Shown: positions 1-7,962 of the stretch, piece after piece
Layout: every line of letters begins with the position of its first letter
How positions within the stretch are numbered: position 1 is the stretch's first letter
Source: Caulobacteraceae bacterium
GTDB taxonomy: Bacteria; Pseudomonadota; Alphaproteobacteria; Caulobacterales; Caulobacteraceae
Length of the DNA stretch: 9,078 bases
Assembly (NCBI GenBank): GCA_947484535.1
Contig: CANKPO010000038.1
Coordinates: forward strand, 1 to 9,078
Reading direction: 5' to 3'
Notes under the pieces: model-generated
What the model was told of the DNA's origin: nothing
What the model saw: only the letters and a program-made list of their open reading frames with translations
Database searches by the model: none
Position numbers and translations under genes: made by a program

Positions 1-1847
1 GGCAAGATCTTAGCCAAGGCGAGGCGGCGCCCCGCCTCATCATCGGCCAAGATCATCTCGCGAACCGCTGCGATCCGGTCGGCGTCAAAGAACATGTGCT
101 CGGTGCGGCAAAGGCCGATGCCTTCGGCACCGAACTGACGGGCCGTCTGGGCATCCAAAGGCGTCTCGGCATTGGCGCGTACCTTCAGGCGGCGCACCTT
201 GTCCGCCCAAACCATCAGGGTGGCGAAGTCACCGGTCAGTTCAGGCTCAACCATCTTGACCGCGCCGGCCAGAACCTCGCCGCGCGAGCCGTCGATGGTG
301 ATGATGTCGCCCGCCTTGAAGGTCCGGCCCCGACAGCGGAACTCGCCCGCCTTGGCATCGATGTGGATTTCACCGGCACCGGAGACGCAGGGACGCCCCA
401 TACCGCGCGCGACCACAGCGGCGTGACTGGTCATACCCCCGCGCGCCGTGACAATGCCGCGCGCCGCATGCATGCCGTGAATGTCTTCGGGGCTGGTCTC
501 ATCACGGACCAGAATGACCGAATGGCCGGAATTGCCGAGGCGCTCAGCCTCCTCGGAATCAAACACGACCGTTCCCGTCGCTGCGCCGGGCGAGGCAGGC
601 AGGCCCTGAGCCACGACATTGCGCTCGGCCTTGGGATCGATGGTGGGGTGCAAGAGCTGATCCAGCGCCGAGGGCTCGACGCGCAAGATCGCCTCTTCCT
701 GGGTGATCATGCCATCCGCCGCCATGTCGACGGCGATCTTCAAGGCAGCCTTGGCCGTACGCTTGCCGTTGCGGGTCTGGAGCATATAGAGCACGCCCTG
801 CTCGACCGTGAACTCAATGTCCTGCATGTCGCGATAGTGGCGTTCCAACCGCTCGACCACGGCCTTGAACTGGCCAAAGACCTCTGGCATGGCCTCTTCC
901 ATCGATAGGGCGTTCTCGCCCATCTCTTCGCGGGCGATCTTGGTCAGGCTTTGCGGCGTGCGGATACCGGCCACCACGTCCTCGCCCTGGGCATTGATCA
1001 GGAACTCGCCATAGAGCCGTGCCTCACCGGTCGAAGGATTGCGGGTAAAGGCCACGCCCGTCGCCGAGGTCTCGCCCATATTGCCGAACACCATCGACTG
1101 GACATTGACCGCCGTACCCCAGCTTTCGGGGATATCGTGCATGCGGCGATAGAACTTGGCCCGCTCGTTCATCCAGCTGGCAAAGACGGCGCTGACCGCG
1201 CCCCAGAGTTGGGCGGCAGGGTCTTGCGGGAAAGGACGGTCCAACTCGCGCTCGACGGCGGCCTTATAGTCGGTGACGACCGCTTCCCAGTCTTCGGCGC
1301 TGAGGGCGGTGTCGATGCTGACGTCTAGCCGGTCCTTATGCTCGTCGAGGATCTCTTCGAACATGTGATGGTCCAGATCGAGCACGACGTTGGAATACAT
1401 CTGGATGAAGCGGCGATAGCTGTCGAAGGCAAAGCGCCGGTCGCCGGACAGCTTGGCCAGACCCTCGACCGTCGCATCGTTCAGGCCAAGATTCAGAACC
1501 GTATCCATCATGCCCGGCATAGAGGCGCGCGCCCCGGACCGTACCGACACGAGCAGCGGATTGGCCGGATCGCCAAAGACCTTGCCGGTAATGGCCTCGA
1601 CCTTGGCCAGACCGGCCCGGACCTGATCTTCGAGATGGGCCGGATAGGTCTTATCGTTGCTGTAATAGTGGACGCAGGCCTCGGTGGTGATGGTGAAGCC
1701 GGGCGGGACAGGCAAGCCCAGCGCGCTCATCTCGGCCAGATTGGCGCCCTTGCCCCCCAAGAGGTTCTTCATCTTGGCATCGCCATCGGCACTGCCGCCA
1801 CCAAAGCCATAGACCCAACGGATGGGGTTCGCGCTATCGTTCGCCAT
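1..1847 (-). CDS. ppdK: Pyruvate, phosphate dikinase (3' end outside window)
   Basis: Cytosolic enzyme interconverting pyruvate + ATP + Pi and PEP + AMP + PPi, at the PEP/pyruvate node. About 615 of the family's usual ~880-900 residues are visible, with an intact frame from the start to the window edge. The N-terminal ATP-grasp domain shows LLGGKGANLAEM near residue 35, VRSGARASMPGMMDT at 102-116 and TGVAFTRNPSTG at 263-274. The phosphohistidine domain has GGMTSHAAVVARG with the catalytic His at 475. The PEP/pyruvate TIM barrel begins, with GIGLCRTEHM at 576-585 and the substrate Arg at 581. His475 and Arg581 are both offset by 20 from His455 and Arg561 of the Clostridium symbiosum enzyme, which supports the alignment and start. 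The rest of the barrel, including the C-terminal catalytic Cys, lies outside. ATG at 1847 is preferred because GGGTGAG sits 6 nt upstream; an in-frame ATG at 1853 would have no space for a ribosome site. It lies 7 nt after glyS and is probably co-transcribed with it. Confidence 0.97.
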   Translation of the reverse strand, partial: MANDSANPIRWVYGFGGGSADGDAKMKNLLGGKGANLAEMSALGLPVPPGFTITTEACVHYYSNDKTYPAHLEDQVRAGLAKVEAITGKVFGDPANPLLVSVRSGARASMPGMMDTVLNLGLNDATVEGLAKLSGDRRFAFDSYRRFIQMYSNVVLDLDHHMFEEILDEHKDRLDVSIDTALSAEDWEAVVTDYKAAVERELDRPFPQDPAAQLWGAVSAVFASWMNERAKFYRRMHDIPESWGTAVNVQSMVFGNMGETSATGVAFTRNPSTGEARLYGEFLINAQGEDVVAGIRTPQSLTKIAREEMGENALSMEEAMPEVFGQFKAVVERLERHYRDMQDIEFTVEQGVLYMLQTRNGKRTAKAALKIAVDMAADGMITQEEAILRVEPSALDQLLHPTIDPKAERNVVAQGLPASPGAATGTVVFDSEEAERLGNSGHSVILVRDETSPEDIHGMHAARGIVTARGGMTSHAAVVARGMGRPCVSGAGEIHIDAKAGEFRCRGRTFKAGDIITIDGSRGEVLAGAVKMVEPELTGDFATLMVWADKVRRLKVRANAETPLDAQTARQFGAEGIGLCRTEHMFFDADRIAAVREMILADDEAGRRLALAKIL

Positions 1848-1853
1848 GGTCAT

Positions 1854-1860
1854 CTCACCC
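1854..1860 (-). promoter_or_regulatory. ppdK Shine-Dalgarno overlapping the glyS stop
   Basis: GGGTGAG is read on the minus strand 6 nt before the ppdK ATG at 1847. The glyS stop codon TGA (1857-1855) lies inside this element, so ribosomes finishing glyS stop on the ppdK ribosome site. Translational coupling is an inference from this geometry. The element also decides between the two in-frame ATGs at 1853 and 1847, in favour of 1847. Confidence 0.6.
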
Positions 1861-3912
1861 GTTAATCAAGGAAAAGTCTGCGACGCGTTCCATAGTGGCC
1901 TTTATTCGCGTCAATAACCGCAGACGGTTTACGCGGAATTCAGGTTCAGCGATAAACACGTTATCTGCAAAGGCATCTATCGGATCTTGCAGCGAAGCGA
2001 GTGCATTTAGCACTGGAACGGAAACCTGAGTTCCATCCAAAAATGCCGTCAACACTTGCGCTTGAACACGTGTAAATTCATCAAAAAGAGCAAGCTCTTC
2101 GGATGGGGCACTCTCCACCCTGATTGGGTCACCCAATCCATCAAAGTCCTTCACATTCTTCAAGAAATTGCCACTACGACGATAGCCAGCAAGCAATTTT
2201 TCTCCGTTCGGCGTCGGCAGGTAGTTTGAGAGAACGCGTACTCTATCGACCAAATTCGTCAGGAACAGTTCTGTGGTCTCTACGGCTCTAAATGTGGCGC
2301 TGATTATATCGTGACGGAAGCCCTGCTCACGCAATGCCACGTTAAGTCTATCGACAACAAACATCATCAACGCATTTATCGGCGTCGATGCGTCAGCATA
2401 TTCTAACGAAAATCCAACTCGTGCATGATCGATACAAAGATCACGCAGGTTAATGGCCAAACTATTATCAAGAATAAGTCGAACCGCCCCCAAGGCCGCA
2501 CGACGCAGCGCATAGGGGTCCTTCGAGCCCGTCGGCTTCTCGTCGATGGCAAAGAACCCGACCAGCGTGTCCAGCTTCTCAGCCAGCGCCACAGCCACGC
2601 TAACGGGCGCTGTCGGCACACTATCAGCGGGGCCTTGGGGTTTGTAGTGGTCGCGGATGGCGTCGGCGACGGCGTCGGGCTCGCCTTGCTGGCGGGCATA
2701 GTAGCCGCCCATCAGGCCTTGAAGCTCGGGGAACTCACCGACCATGCCGCAGGTCAGGTCGGCCTTTGCGAGCAGCCCTGCCCGCTCAGCCTGAGCCTTG
2801 TCCGCGCCGATCAGCGCCGCGATCTGGCCAGCAAGCGCCGAAATCCGCTCGGCACGTTGATAGAGCGTGCCCAGCTTGGCGTGGAAGGTGACGCTCTTTA
2901 GCTTTTCAAGCCGCGTTTGCAGCGGCGTCTTGCGGTCCTCATCCCAGAAGAACCTTGCATCATTTAGACGCGCCGACAGGACCCGCGCATTGCCGATCGA
3001 GACCAGATGGCCCCCATCGCGCGCCTCAATATTGGACACGACAAGGAAATTGGGCGCGAGGCCGCCGGTCTTAGGATCGCGCACGGCGAAATATTTCTGG
3101 TGCGTGCGCATGGAGGTACGGATCACCTCGGGCGGCAGGTCCAGAAAGGCCGGGTCCATGTCGCCAAGGATCGGGGTCGGCCATTCAGCCAGGCCTGCGA
3201 CCTCATCCAGTAGGCCCTGATCATCGACCAGTTCCACACTGCGGGCGAAGCATAGGGTGCGTGCGCCCTCCAGAATGCGGGCCTTGCGCTCTTCGGGATC
3301 GAGCACCACGAAATTGGCCTCAAGCCCTGCGGCATAGGCCTCGAAATGACGGGCGCGGAACGGGGCGCGTGAGCCCATGAACCGATGGCCCTCGGTCATG
3401 TCGCCGCTTTCAATCCCCTCGATCTCGAAAGGCACGACCTCGCCGTCAAAGACGCAGAGGATGCGTTGCAGGGGCCGTACCCAGCGCAGGGAGCCGGTGC
3501 CCCACTTCATCGATTTGGGCCAAGGGAAGGCGCGGATGATGGCGGGCACCATCTCGGCGATCACTTCGGGCGTGGGACGACCCGGCTTGGCGCTCAGGGC
3601 GAAATAGACGCCGCCCTGCTCAGTCAGTTGGTCTTGGGTCAGACCGGTCGAGCGCAAGAACCCGTCGAGGGCGGCCTGCGGCGCGCCAACCTTTGGCCCC
3701 TTGCGTTCCTCGGTCCGGTCAGGCTGAGCGGCGGGAAGGCCTTCAATGACCAGCGTCAGGCGGCGCGGACCGGCAAAGGACTTGACCGCTTCGGGCAAGA
3801 AGCCGGCCTCGGCCAGACGCTCGCGCGCCATGCGCTCAAGGTCGCGGCCGGCCTGGGCCTGCATACGGGCGGGGATCTCTTCGGAGAACAGTTCGAGAAG
3901 CAGTTGGGGCAT
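1855..3912 (-). CDS. glyS: Glycyl-tRNA synthetase beta subunit
   Basis: Beta chain of the bacterial alpha2beta2 glycyl-tRNA synthetase. It is the tRNA-recognition subunit that works with GlyQ to charge tRNA-Gly in the cytosol. The 685 residues match the usual ~690. The start is MPQLLLELFSEEIPARMQ, the family's standard N-terminus, so ATG 3912 is chosen over upstream in-frame codons. GGAG at 3924-3921 lies 8 nt before it, inside the end of glyQ, and the glyQ stop is 5 nt away. Conserved blocks include KADLTCGMVGEFPELQG at about 383-399 and TGSKDPYALRRAALGA at about 461-476. The rest is the C-terminal anticodon-binding (DALR-type) region, ending in ADFSLING. Oddity: from about codon 478 to the stop the DNA drops to ~47% GC and uses AT-ending codons including TTA, unlike the first two thirds and both neighbours. 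The frame and the length stay normal, so the protein should be functional. Confidence 0.97.
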   Translation of the reverse strand: MPQLLLELFSEEIPARMQAQAGRDLERMARERLAEAGFLPEAVKSFAGPRRLTLVIEGLPAAQPDRTEERKGPKVGAPQAALDGFLRSTGLTQDQLTEQGGVYFALSAKPGRPTPEVIAEMVPAIIRAFPWPKSMKWGTGSLRWVRPLQRILCVFDGEVVPFEIEGIESGDMTEGHRFMGSRAPFRARHFEAYAAGLEANFVVLDPEERKARILEGARTLCFARSVELVDDQGLLDEVAGLAEWPTPILGDMDPAFLDLPPEVIRTSMRTHQKYFAVRDPKTGGLAPNFLVVSNIEARDGGHLVSIGNARVLSARLNDARFFWDEDRKTPLQTRLEKLKSVTFHAKLGTLYQRAERISALAGQIAALIGADKAQAERAGLLAKADLTCGMVGEFPELQGLMGGYYARQQGEPDAVADAIRDHYKPQGPADSVPTAPVSVAVALAEKLDTLVGFFAIDEKPTGSKDPYALRRAALGAVRLILDNSLAINLRDLCIDHARVGFSLEYADASTPINALMMFVVDRLNVALREQGFRHDIISATFRAVETTELFLTNLVDRVRVLSNYLPTPNGEKLLAGYRRSGNFLKNVKDFDGLGDPIRVESAPSEELALFDEFTRVQAQVLTAFLDGTQVSVPVLNALASLQDPIDAFADNVFIAEPEFRVNRLRLLTRIKATMERVADFSLING
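1858..2482 (-). other. AT-rich mosaic tract in the 3' third of glyS
   Basis: By hand count, 1861-2460 has 284 G+C in 600 (47%), while 2521-2700 has 120 in 180 (67%) and the start of ppdK is about 60%. The shift is abrupt at about 2480, directly after codons for the conserved block KDPYALRRAALGAV. It ends at about the glyS stop codon. Codons such as CTT, ATT, AAT, AGT, GGA, CCA and TTA replace the G/C-ending codons used elsewhere. A recombined segment from a lower-GC relative is the simplest reading; local selection on the RNA or a regulatory role is an alternative. Confidence 0.65.
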
Positions 3913-3917
3913 GGGAC

Positions 3918-4835
3918 CTACTCCACCCACGCAGCGGCGGTGGCTTTGCAAAGGTCGCGGATGCGGCCGATGTAGCTTTGACGTTCAGCGACCGCGATGG
4001 CCCCGCGCGCATCCATCAGATTGAACAGGTGGCTGGCCTTTAGAACATGGTCATAGGCAGGCAGTGCCAAGCGTTGCCCCTGCGGGCCACGATGCTCAAG
4101 AATGCGGCTGACCTGAGCGACCATATCTTCGAACTGGCGCTTGAGGGTCTCGACATCGGCGACCTCGAAATTGAAGGCGCTGAACTGGCGTTCGTTCTCG
4201 AGGAACACGTCGCCATAGGAGGCGCCGTCGTCGTTGAAGCGCAGATCATAGACATTGTCGACGCCCTGCACATACATGGCCAGACGCTCTAAGCCATAGG
4301 TCAGTTCGCCCGCGACCGGATCGACATCCATGCCCGCGACCTGTTGGAAATAGGTGTACTGGCTGACCTCCATCCCGTCGCACCAGACCTCCCAGCCCAA
4401 GCCCCAGGCCCCGACGGTGGGGTTTTCCCAGTCATCCTCAACAAAGCGCATATCGTGCAGCGTGGGGTCCAGACCAATGGCGGCCAGCGAGCCAAGATAG
4501 AGCGCCTGCATGTCCTTGGGGTTCGGCTTCAAGATCACCTGATATTGGTAATAGTGCTGCAAGCGGTTGGGGTTTTCGCCATAGCGGCCATCGCCCGGAC
4601 GCCGTGAGGGCTGCACATAGGCGGCTTTCCACGTCTTTGGACCCAAGGCCCGCAGGACGGTGGCGGGGTGCAAGGTCCCTGCCCCGACCTCGAGGTCGTA
4701 AGGCTGAAGGATCACACAGCCCTGACGGCTCCAATAGTCATGGAGCGTCAGGATCAGGTTCTGAAAGGACAGGCCCTGCGAGGCGCTAGGCGCGCTAGCA
4801 CCTAGGGAACCGGAGGGAGCATTGGCATCGACCAT
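3918..4835 (-). CDS. glyQ: Glycyl-tRNA synthetase alpha subunit
   Basis: Catalytic class II subunit of alpha2beta2 glycyl-tRNA synthetase. It activates glycine with ATP and, together with GlyS, charges tRNA-Gly. At 305 residues it is close to E. coli GlyQ (303). The family core starts at [19 protein letters not shown] (about 22-40). Motif 2 is [19 protein letters not shown] at 73-90, followed by [14 protein letters not shown] at about 138-151. Motif 3 is [13 protein letters not shown] at 176-188, with its ATP-binding Arg. Residues 2-20 are a Ser/Ala/Gly-rich tail that I do not recognise as conserved. ATG 4835 is the likely start: AAGGAA at 4852-4847 precedes it, though its 11-nt spacing is long. 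No nearer in-frame ATG exists before Met109. It is the first gene of the minus-strand glyQ-glyS-ppdK cluster and is divergent from glnK. Confidence 0.97.
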   Translation of the reverse strand: MVDANAPSGSLGASAPSASQGLSFQNLILTLHDYWSRQGCVILQPYDLEVGAGTLHPATVLRALGPKTWKAAYVQPSRRPGDGRYGENPNRLQHYYQYQVILKPNPKDMQALYLGSLAAIGLDPTLHDMRFVEDDWENPTVGAWGLGWEVWCDGMEVSQYTYFQQVAGMDVDPVAGELTYGLERLAMYVQGVDNVYDLRFNDDGASYGDVFLENERQFSAFNFEVADVETLKRQFEDMVAQVSRILEHRGPQGQRLALPAYDHVLKASHLFNLMDARGAIAVAERQSYIGRIRDLCKATAAAWVE

Positions 4836-4868
4836 GGACCGCTAAATTCCTTAAAGAAAAGTGGGCGG

Positions 4869-4897
4869 ACCATAGGGCGCGTTGGCGCTTGCATCAA
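4869..4897 (-). promoter_or_regulatory. Candidate sigma-70 promoter of glyQ
   Basis: On the minus strand, TTGATG (4897-4892) and TATGGT (4874-4869) are separated by exactly 17 nt. Each matches 4 of 6 bases of the -35 and -10 consensus. Transcription would begin at about 4862, giving a leader of roughly 27 nt that carries the AAGGAA ribosome site. The match is moderate and is based on inspection only. It would make the glyQ-glyS-ppdK cluster a single transcription unit. Confidence 0.4.
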
Positions 4898-4918
4898 GCT
4901 TTCGGCGTCGCAAGCGCC
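4884..4918. repeat. 9-bp perfect inverted repeat upstream of glyQ
   Basis: GGCGCTTGC (4884-4892) and GCAAGCGCC (4910-4918) are exact reverse complements separated by 17 nt. Neither strand has a T-run after the second arm, so it is not an intrinsic terminator. One arm overlaps the last base of the proposed glyQ -35 box and part of the spacer; the other lies upstream of the -35. It could therefore be an operator dyad. If transcription starts further upstream, it could instead be a leader hairpin. The right arm, extended to 4920, also complements AGGGCGC at 4874-4880, which gives a second, mutually exclusive pairing. Confidence 0.5.
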
Positions 4919-4929
4919 CTTCAATGTAC

Positions 4930-4946
4930 GGACTAATTTCGAGGCG
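4930..4946. repeat. Direct repeat copy A in the glyQ/glnK intergenic region
   Basis: GGACTAATTTCGAGGCG matches copy B at 5140-5156 in 15 of 17 positions and in the same orientation. It lies 95 bp upstream of the glyQ start codon and about 33 bp upstream of the proposed glyQ -35 box. No known regulator motif is recognised; a shared regulator-binding site is an inference. Confidence 0.5.
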
Positions 4947-5090
4947 GCAGTTTCGATACAGACGACGGCACCGCAAGGCGCGCCTAAATTTTAACCGCAG
5001 ACCGAACCCGGCGCCCGAAATTCAGGCAACGAACAAGAAAGGGCCCGATTTAACGACGGGGAGTTCGGTGCCAGCCGCTCGGGTGTCTAG

Positions 5091-5528
<438 letters not shown>

Positions 5529-5552
5529 GACCAGATATTGGGGATCTCCACC

Positions 5553-7004
5553 ATGAAACTCACCGCCATTAAAGGGCTGATCAGCAAGGGGCTTAGCGGC
5601 CTGATGCTCGCAGCCGTCCTGGTCGGAGGCGGTCTGATGACCGCGCCGTCCGCTCACGCTCAAGACGCAGCACCTGCCGCCTCCTCGGCTCCCGCTGACA
5701 GTACCGAAGCGGCCCTGCCCGCCTCCTCTGCTCCCGCTGCCGAAGAGGCTGCCGCACCCGCCCCCGCCTTGTTGGCTCACCAGGCTCCTCTGGAGCTGGA
5801 CTCCGGCGGCACGGCTTGGATCTTGACCTCCACCGCTCTCGTCCTGCTGATGACCATTCCTGGCCTTGCCCTGTTTTACGGCGGCATGGTGCGCAAGAAG
5901 AACGTCATCGCCACGGTTGCCCAATCCTTTGCCATCACCGCTCTGGTGACAGTTGTGTGGATGGTCTGCACCTACAGCCTCGCCTTGGGCTATAATCCAT
6001 CGTCAGCGCTACAGCCCTATATTGGCAGCTTTGACGCCTTCTTCTTGAACAATGTGCGGGTTGATACGGCCTATGCCGTGGCCAAGGGCCTGCCTGAAAT
6101 GCTGTGGGTCGTCTATCAGATGACCTTCGCGATCATCACCCCAGCCCTGATTGCCGGTGCCTTCGCAGAGCGTATGAAGTTCTCGACCCTTCTGGTCTTC
6201 ACGACCCTGTGGTCGATCTTCGTCTATGCGCCAGTCTGTCACTGGGTCTGGGGCGGCGGCTTCCTCTCGACCGCTGGCGTGCTCGACTTCGCAGGCGGCA
6301 CCGTGGTTCACATCAATGCCGGTGTTGCGGGCTTGGTCTGCGCCTTGGTTCTGGGTAAGCGTAATGGCTACGGCTCTGAGAACATGGCCCCGCACAACCT
6401 CGTCTATACGATGATCGGCGCCTCGCTTCTGTGGGTGGGTTGGTTCGGCTTCAACGCCGGTTCGGAATGGGCCGCCGACGGTATCGCCGCTGCTGCCATG
6501 TTGAACACCCAAGTCGCTGCTGCTGCGGCAGCCCTGTCTTGGATGATCGTAGAGTGGGTTGAGCGCAAGAAGCCCGGCATGCTGGGTCTGGCCTCGGGTG
6601 CGGTTGCCGGTCTGGTAGCCATCACGCCTGCTGCGGGCTTTGTTAACCCACAAGGCGCCCTGATCATCGGCCTGATCGCCGGTGCGGGTTGCTATGTGAG
6701 CGCCGTCTGGCTCAAGAAGATCTTCAACTATGATGATAGCCTCGACGCCTTCGGCGTGCACGGCATCGGCGGCATCATCGGTGCGCTCCTCACTGGTCTG
6801 CTGGCGGACGCCACCATCAACAGCCTTGGCGAAGGCGCCTCGGTGATGAAGCAGGCCATGGGTGTCGGTGTGACCCTCCTCTGGTCAGGTCTGGCGACCT
6901 ACATCATCCTGATGATCTGTAAGTATACGGTTGGCCTGCGGGTTTCCGAAGAGGGCGAAGTCGAGGGTCTCGACGCCTCCCTGCACGGGGAAGCCATGCA
7001 CTAA
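5553..7004 (+). CDS. amtB: Ammonium transporter AmtB
   Basis: Inner-membrane trimeric Amt/Rh channel for ammonium uptake, inhibited by GlnK. The start is ATG 5553, with GGGGA 8 nt upstream; 483 residues. Residues 1-36 form a signal peptide: a Lys-containing start, the core GLMLAAVLVGGGLM and a likely cleavage after AHA. An Ala/Pro/Ser/Glu-rich stretch of ~45 residues follows, then about eleven membrane helices beginning at GTAWILTSTALVLLMTIPG. The family's key residues are present: Phe in YQMTFAIIT, Trp in HWVWGGGF, Asp245 in LDFAGGTVVH, and the pore His pair at 253 (TVVHINAG) and 403 (FGVHG). Phe and Ser in WFGFNAGS are also present. The cytoplasmic tail VSEEGEVEGLDASLHGE is the conserved GlnK-interacting end. 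The low-complexity segment after the signal peptide makes it longer than E. coli AmtB (428). It ends in an intrinsic terminator. Confidence 0.97.
   Translation: MKLTAIKGLISKGLSGLMLAAVLVGGGLMTAPSAHAQDAAPAASSAPADSTEAALPASSAPAAEEAAAPAPALLAHQAPLELDSGGTAWILTSTALVLLMTIPGLALFYGGMVRKKNVIATVAQSFAITALVTVVWMVCTYSLALGYNPSSALQPYIGSFDAFFLNNVRVDTAYAVAKGLPEMLWVVYQMTFAIITPALIAGAFAERMKFSTLLVFTTLWSIFVYAPVCHWVWGGGFLSTAGVLDFAGGTVVHINAGVAGLVCALVLGKRNGYGSENMAPHNLVYTMIGASLLWVGWFGFNAGSEWAADGIAAAAMLNTQVAAAAAALSWMIVEWVERKKPGMLGLASGAVAGLVAITPAAGFVNPQGALIIGLIAGAGCYVSAVWLKKIFNYDDSLDAFGVHGIGGIIGALLTGLLADATINSLGEGASVMKQAMGVGVTLLWSGLATYIILMICKYTVGLRVSEEGEVEGLDASLHGEAMH
5679..5739 (+). repeat. Short in-frame repeat in the AmtB N-terminal linker
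   Basis: A 19-base unit at 5679-5697 recurs at 5721-5739 with a single mismatch, offset by 42 bases (14 codons). Both copies encode ASSAPA. They make up part of the Ala/Pro/Ser-rich stretch between the signal peptide and the first mature helix. The rest of each 42-base unit is much less alike, so an old partial duplication or simple low complexity are both possible. Confidence 0.5.
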
Positions 7005-7030
7005 GACAAGGGGCAAGCCCAAGTCTGCGG

Positions 7031-7058
7031 AACGGGGGTCCTTCGGGGCCCCCGTTTT
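7031..7058 (+). terminator. Intrinsic terminator of glnK-amtB with UUCG loop
   Basis: An 11-bp stem (arms 7031-7041 and 7046-7056, all pairs standard except one G-U) closes on TTCG (7042-7045) with a flanking C-G pair. This is the extra-stable cUUCGg tetraloop. TTTT runs through 7055-7058, followed by GGTTT. It lies 27 nt after the amtB stop and just before the end of the convergent ispE. On the minus strand the trailing T-run is weak, so action on ispE transcripts is uncertain. Confidence 0.92.
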
Positions 7059-7068
7059 GGTTTGAGGA

Positions 7069-7962
7069 TTAGTCTTGCGGCCAAGGCCCGCCGAGGCGGC
7101 ACTTCTTGATCCACCAGTCGGGGCGCATCTGCTCTAGACGGTCAACCAAACCCTCGGCCTCGATCTGGCTGCCACAGAGGGCAAAACAGGTCGAGCCGGA
7201 CCCCGACATCCGCGCCAGAAGCGTCTCACGCTCATCGCGCAAGGCGTCGAGCACCTCGCCGATCTCAGGATGGAGCCGCACGGCTGGCCCCTCCAGATCA
7301 TTGCGGCAATAGGTCAGATAGGCCGCAACCTCTTCGACCGTTTCGATCACGGGCGGCAGGTTGGGCGTATAGGCATCGCCCTCTCCACCGGCCTCATCAA
7401 AGGCGCGGAAGACCGCTGGTGTGGAGCAGACAATCCGGGGATTGACCAGCACTGCATGCAGGGTCGGCATCTGAGGGGGCTTGGATAGAATCTCGCCGCG
7501 TCCCTCTGCAATCACCGGCTCGGCCCAGAGGCAAGCGGCACCGTCAGAGCCAAGGCTCATGGCCATCTCCTGCAGATCCTGATCTTTGATCGAAAGGTTC
7601 AGGGCGATGCGCAAGAGCCGCAAGGTCGCCCCAGCGTCGCTCGATCCGCCGCCCAGCCCCGCGCCGACGGGCAGGTTTTTGGTCAAGAGCACCCGAAAGG
7701 GCGGCTGAGGCCCCTTGATCACCGACAGGATCCTACGCACCGCCCCGGTGACCAGATTGTCCGACAGGTTTTCGTTTTCGAACGCCTCGGCAAAGGGGCC
7801 GTCCAATTCGATAGTGATCGCGTCCGCCGCCTCAACCGAAACCTGATCACCAAAATCGGCAAAGACCATCAGGCTGGACAGGGGGTGATAGCCGCTCTCA
7901 TCCAATCCGCCCACATGAAGGAACAGATTGATCTTCGCCGGAGCAAAGGCCGTCAGGCTCAC
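7069..7962 (-). CDS. ispE: 4-diphosphocytidyl-2-C-methyl-D-erythritol kinase
   Basis: Cytosolic GHMP-family kinase. It phosphorylates the 2-hydroxyl of CDP-methylerythritol with ATP in the MEP pathway to isopentenyl diphosphate. The 297 residues fit the family (~285-300). PAKINLFLHVGG is at 8-19 with catalytic Lys10, followed by SGYHPLSSL. The ATP-binding glycine-rich loop LPVGAGLGGGSSDAGA is at 97-112, the catalytic Asp140 lies in LGSDGAACLW, and motif 3 MSGSGST is at 252-258. Lys10 and Asp140 align with Lys10 and Asp141 of E. coli IspE. The usual GADVPVF around the Asp reads GSDGAAC here, a local variant that keeps the catalytic residue. The start is GTG at 7962, overlapping the upstream stop as GTGA, with GGAGGA 8 nt upstream. 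It follows the TPR gene and is probably translationally coupled to it. Confidence 0.95.
   Translation of the reverse strand: MSLTAFAPAKINLFLHVGGLDESGYHPLSSLMVFADFGDQVSVEAADAITIELDGPFAEAFENENLSDNLVTGAVRRILSVIKGPQPPFRVLLTKNLPVGAGLGGGSSDAGATLRLLRIALNLSIKDQDLQEMAMSLGSDGAACLWAEPVIAEGRGEILSKPPQMPTLHAVLVNPRIVCSTPAVFRAFDEAGGEGDAYTPNLPPVIETVEEVAAYLTYCRNDLEGPAVRLHPEIGEVLDALRDERETLLARMSGSGSTCFALCGSQIEAEGLVDRLEQMRPDWWIKKCRLGGPWPQD

Noticed and set aside
96..1865. Long plus-strand open frames of 270, 125 and 175 codons
   Set aside because: They lie antisense to an unmistakable, unbroken ppdK frame. They arise because G/C-ending codons leave few stops on the opposite strand; their translations resemble no protein family.
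1858..2482. Pseudogene or frameshift in the AT-rich end of glyS
   Set aside because: The frame stays open to a normal C-terminus and the total length matches the family, so the gene is intact despite its altered composition.
4884..4918. Intrinsic terminator between glyQ and glnK
   Set aside because: The inverted repeat has a 17-nt loop and no T-run after either arm on either strand.
4934..5052. CtrA-type TTAA-N7-TTAA sites in the intergenic region
   Set aside because: Only isolated TTAA half-sites are present, without a partner at the required spacing.
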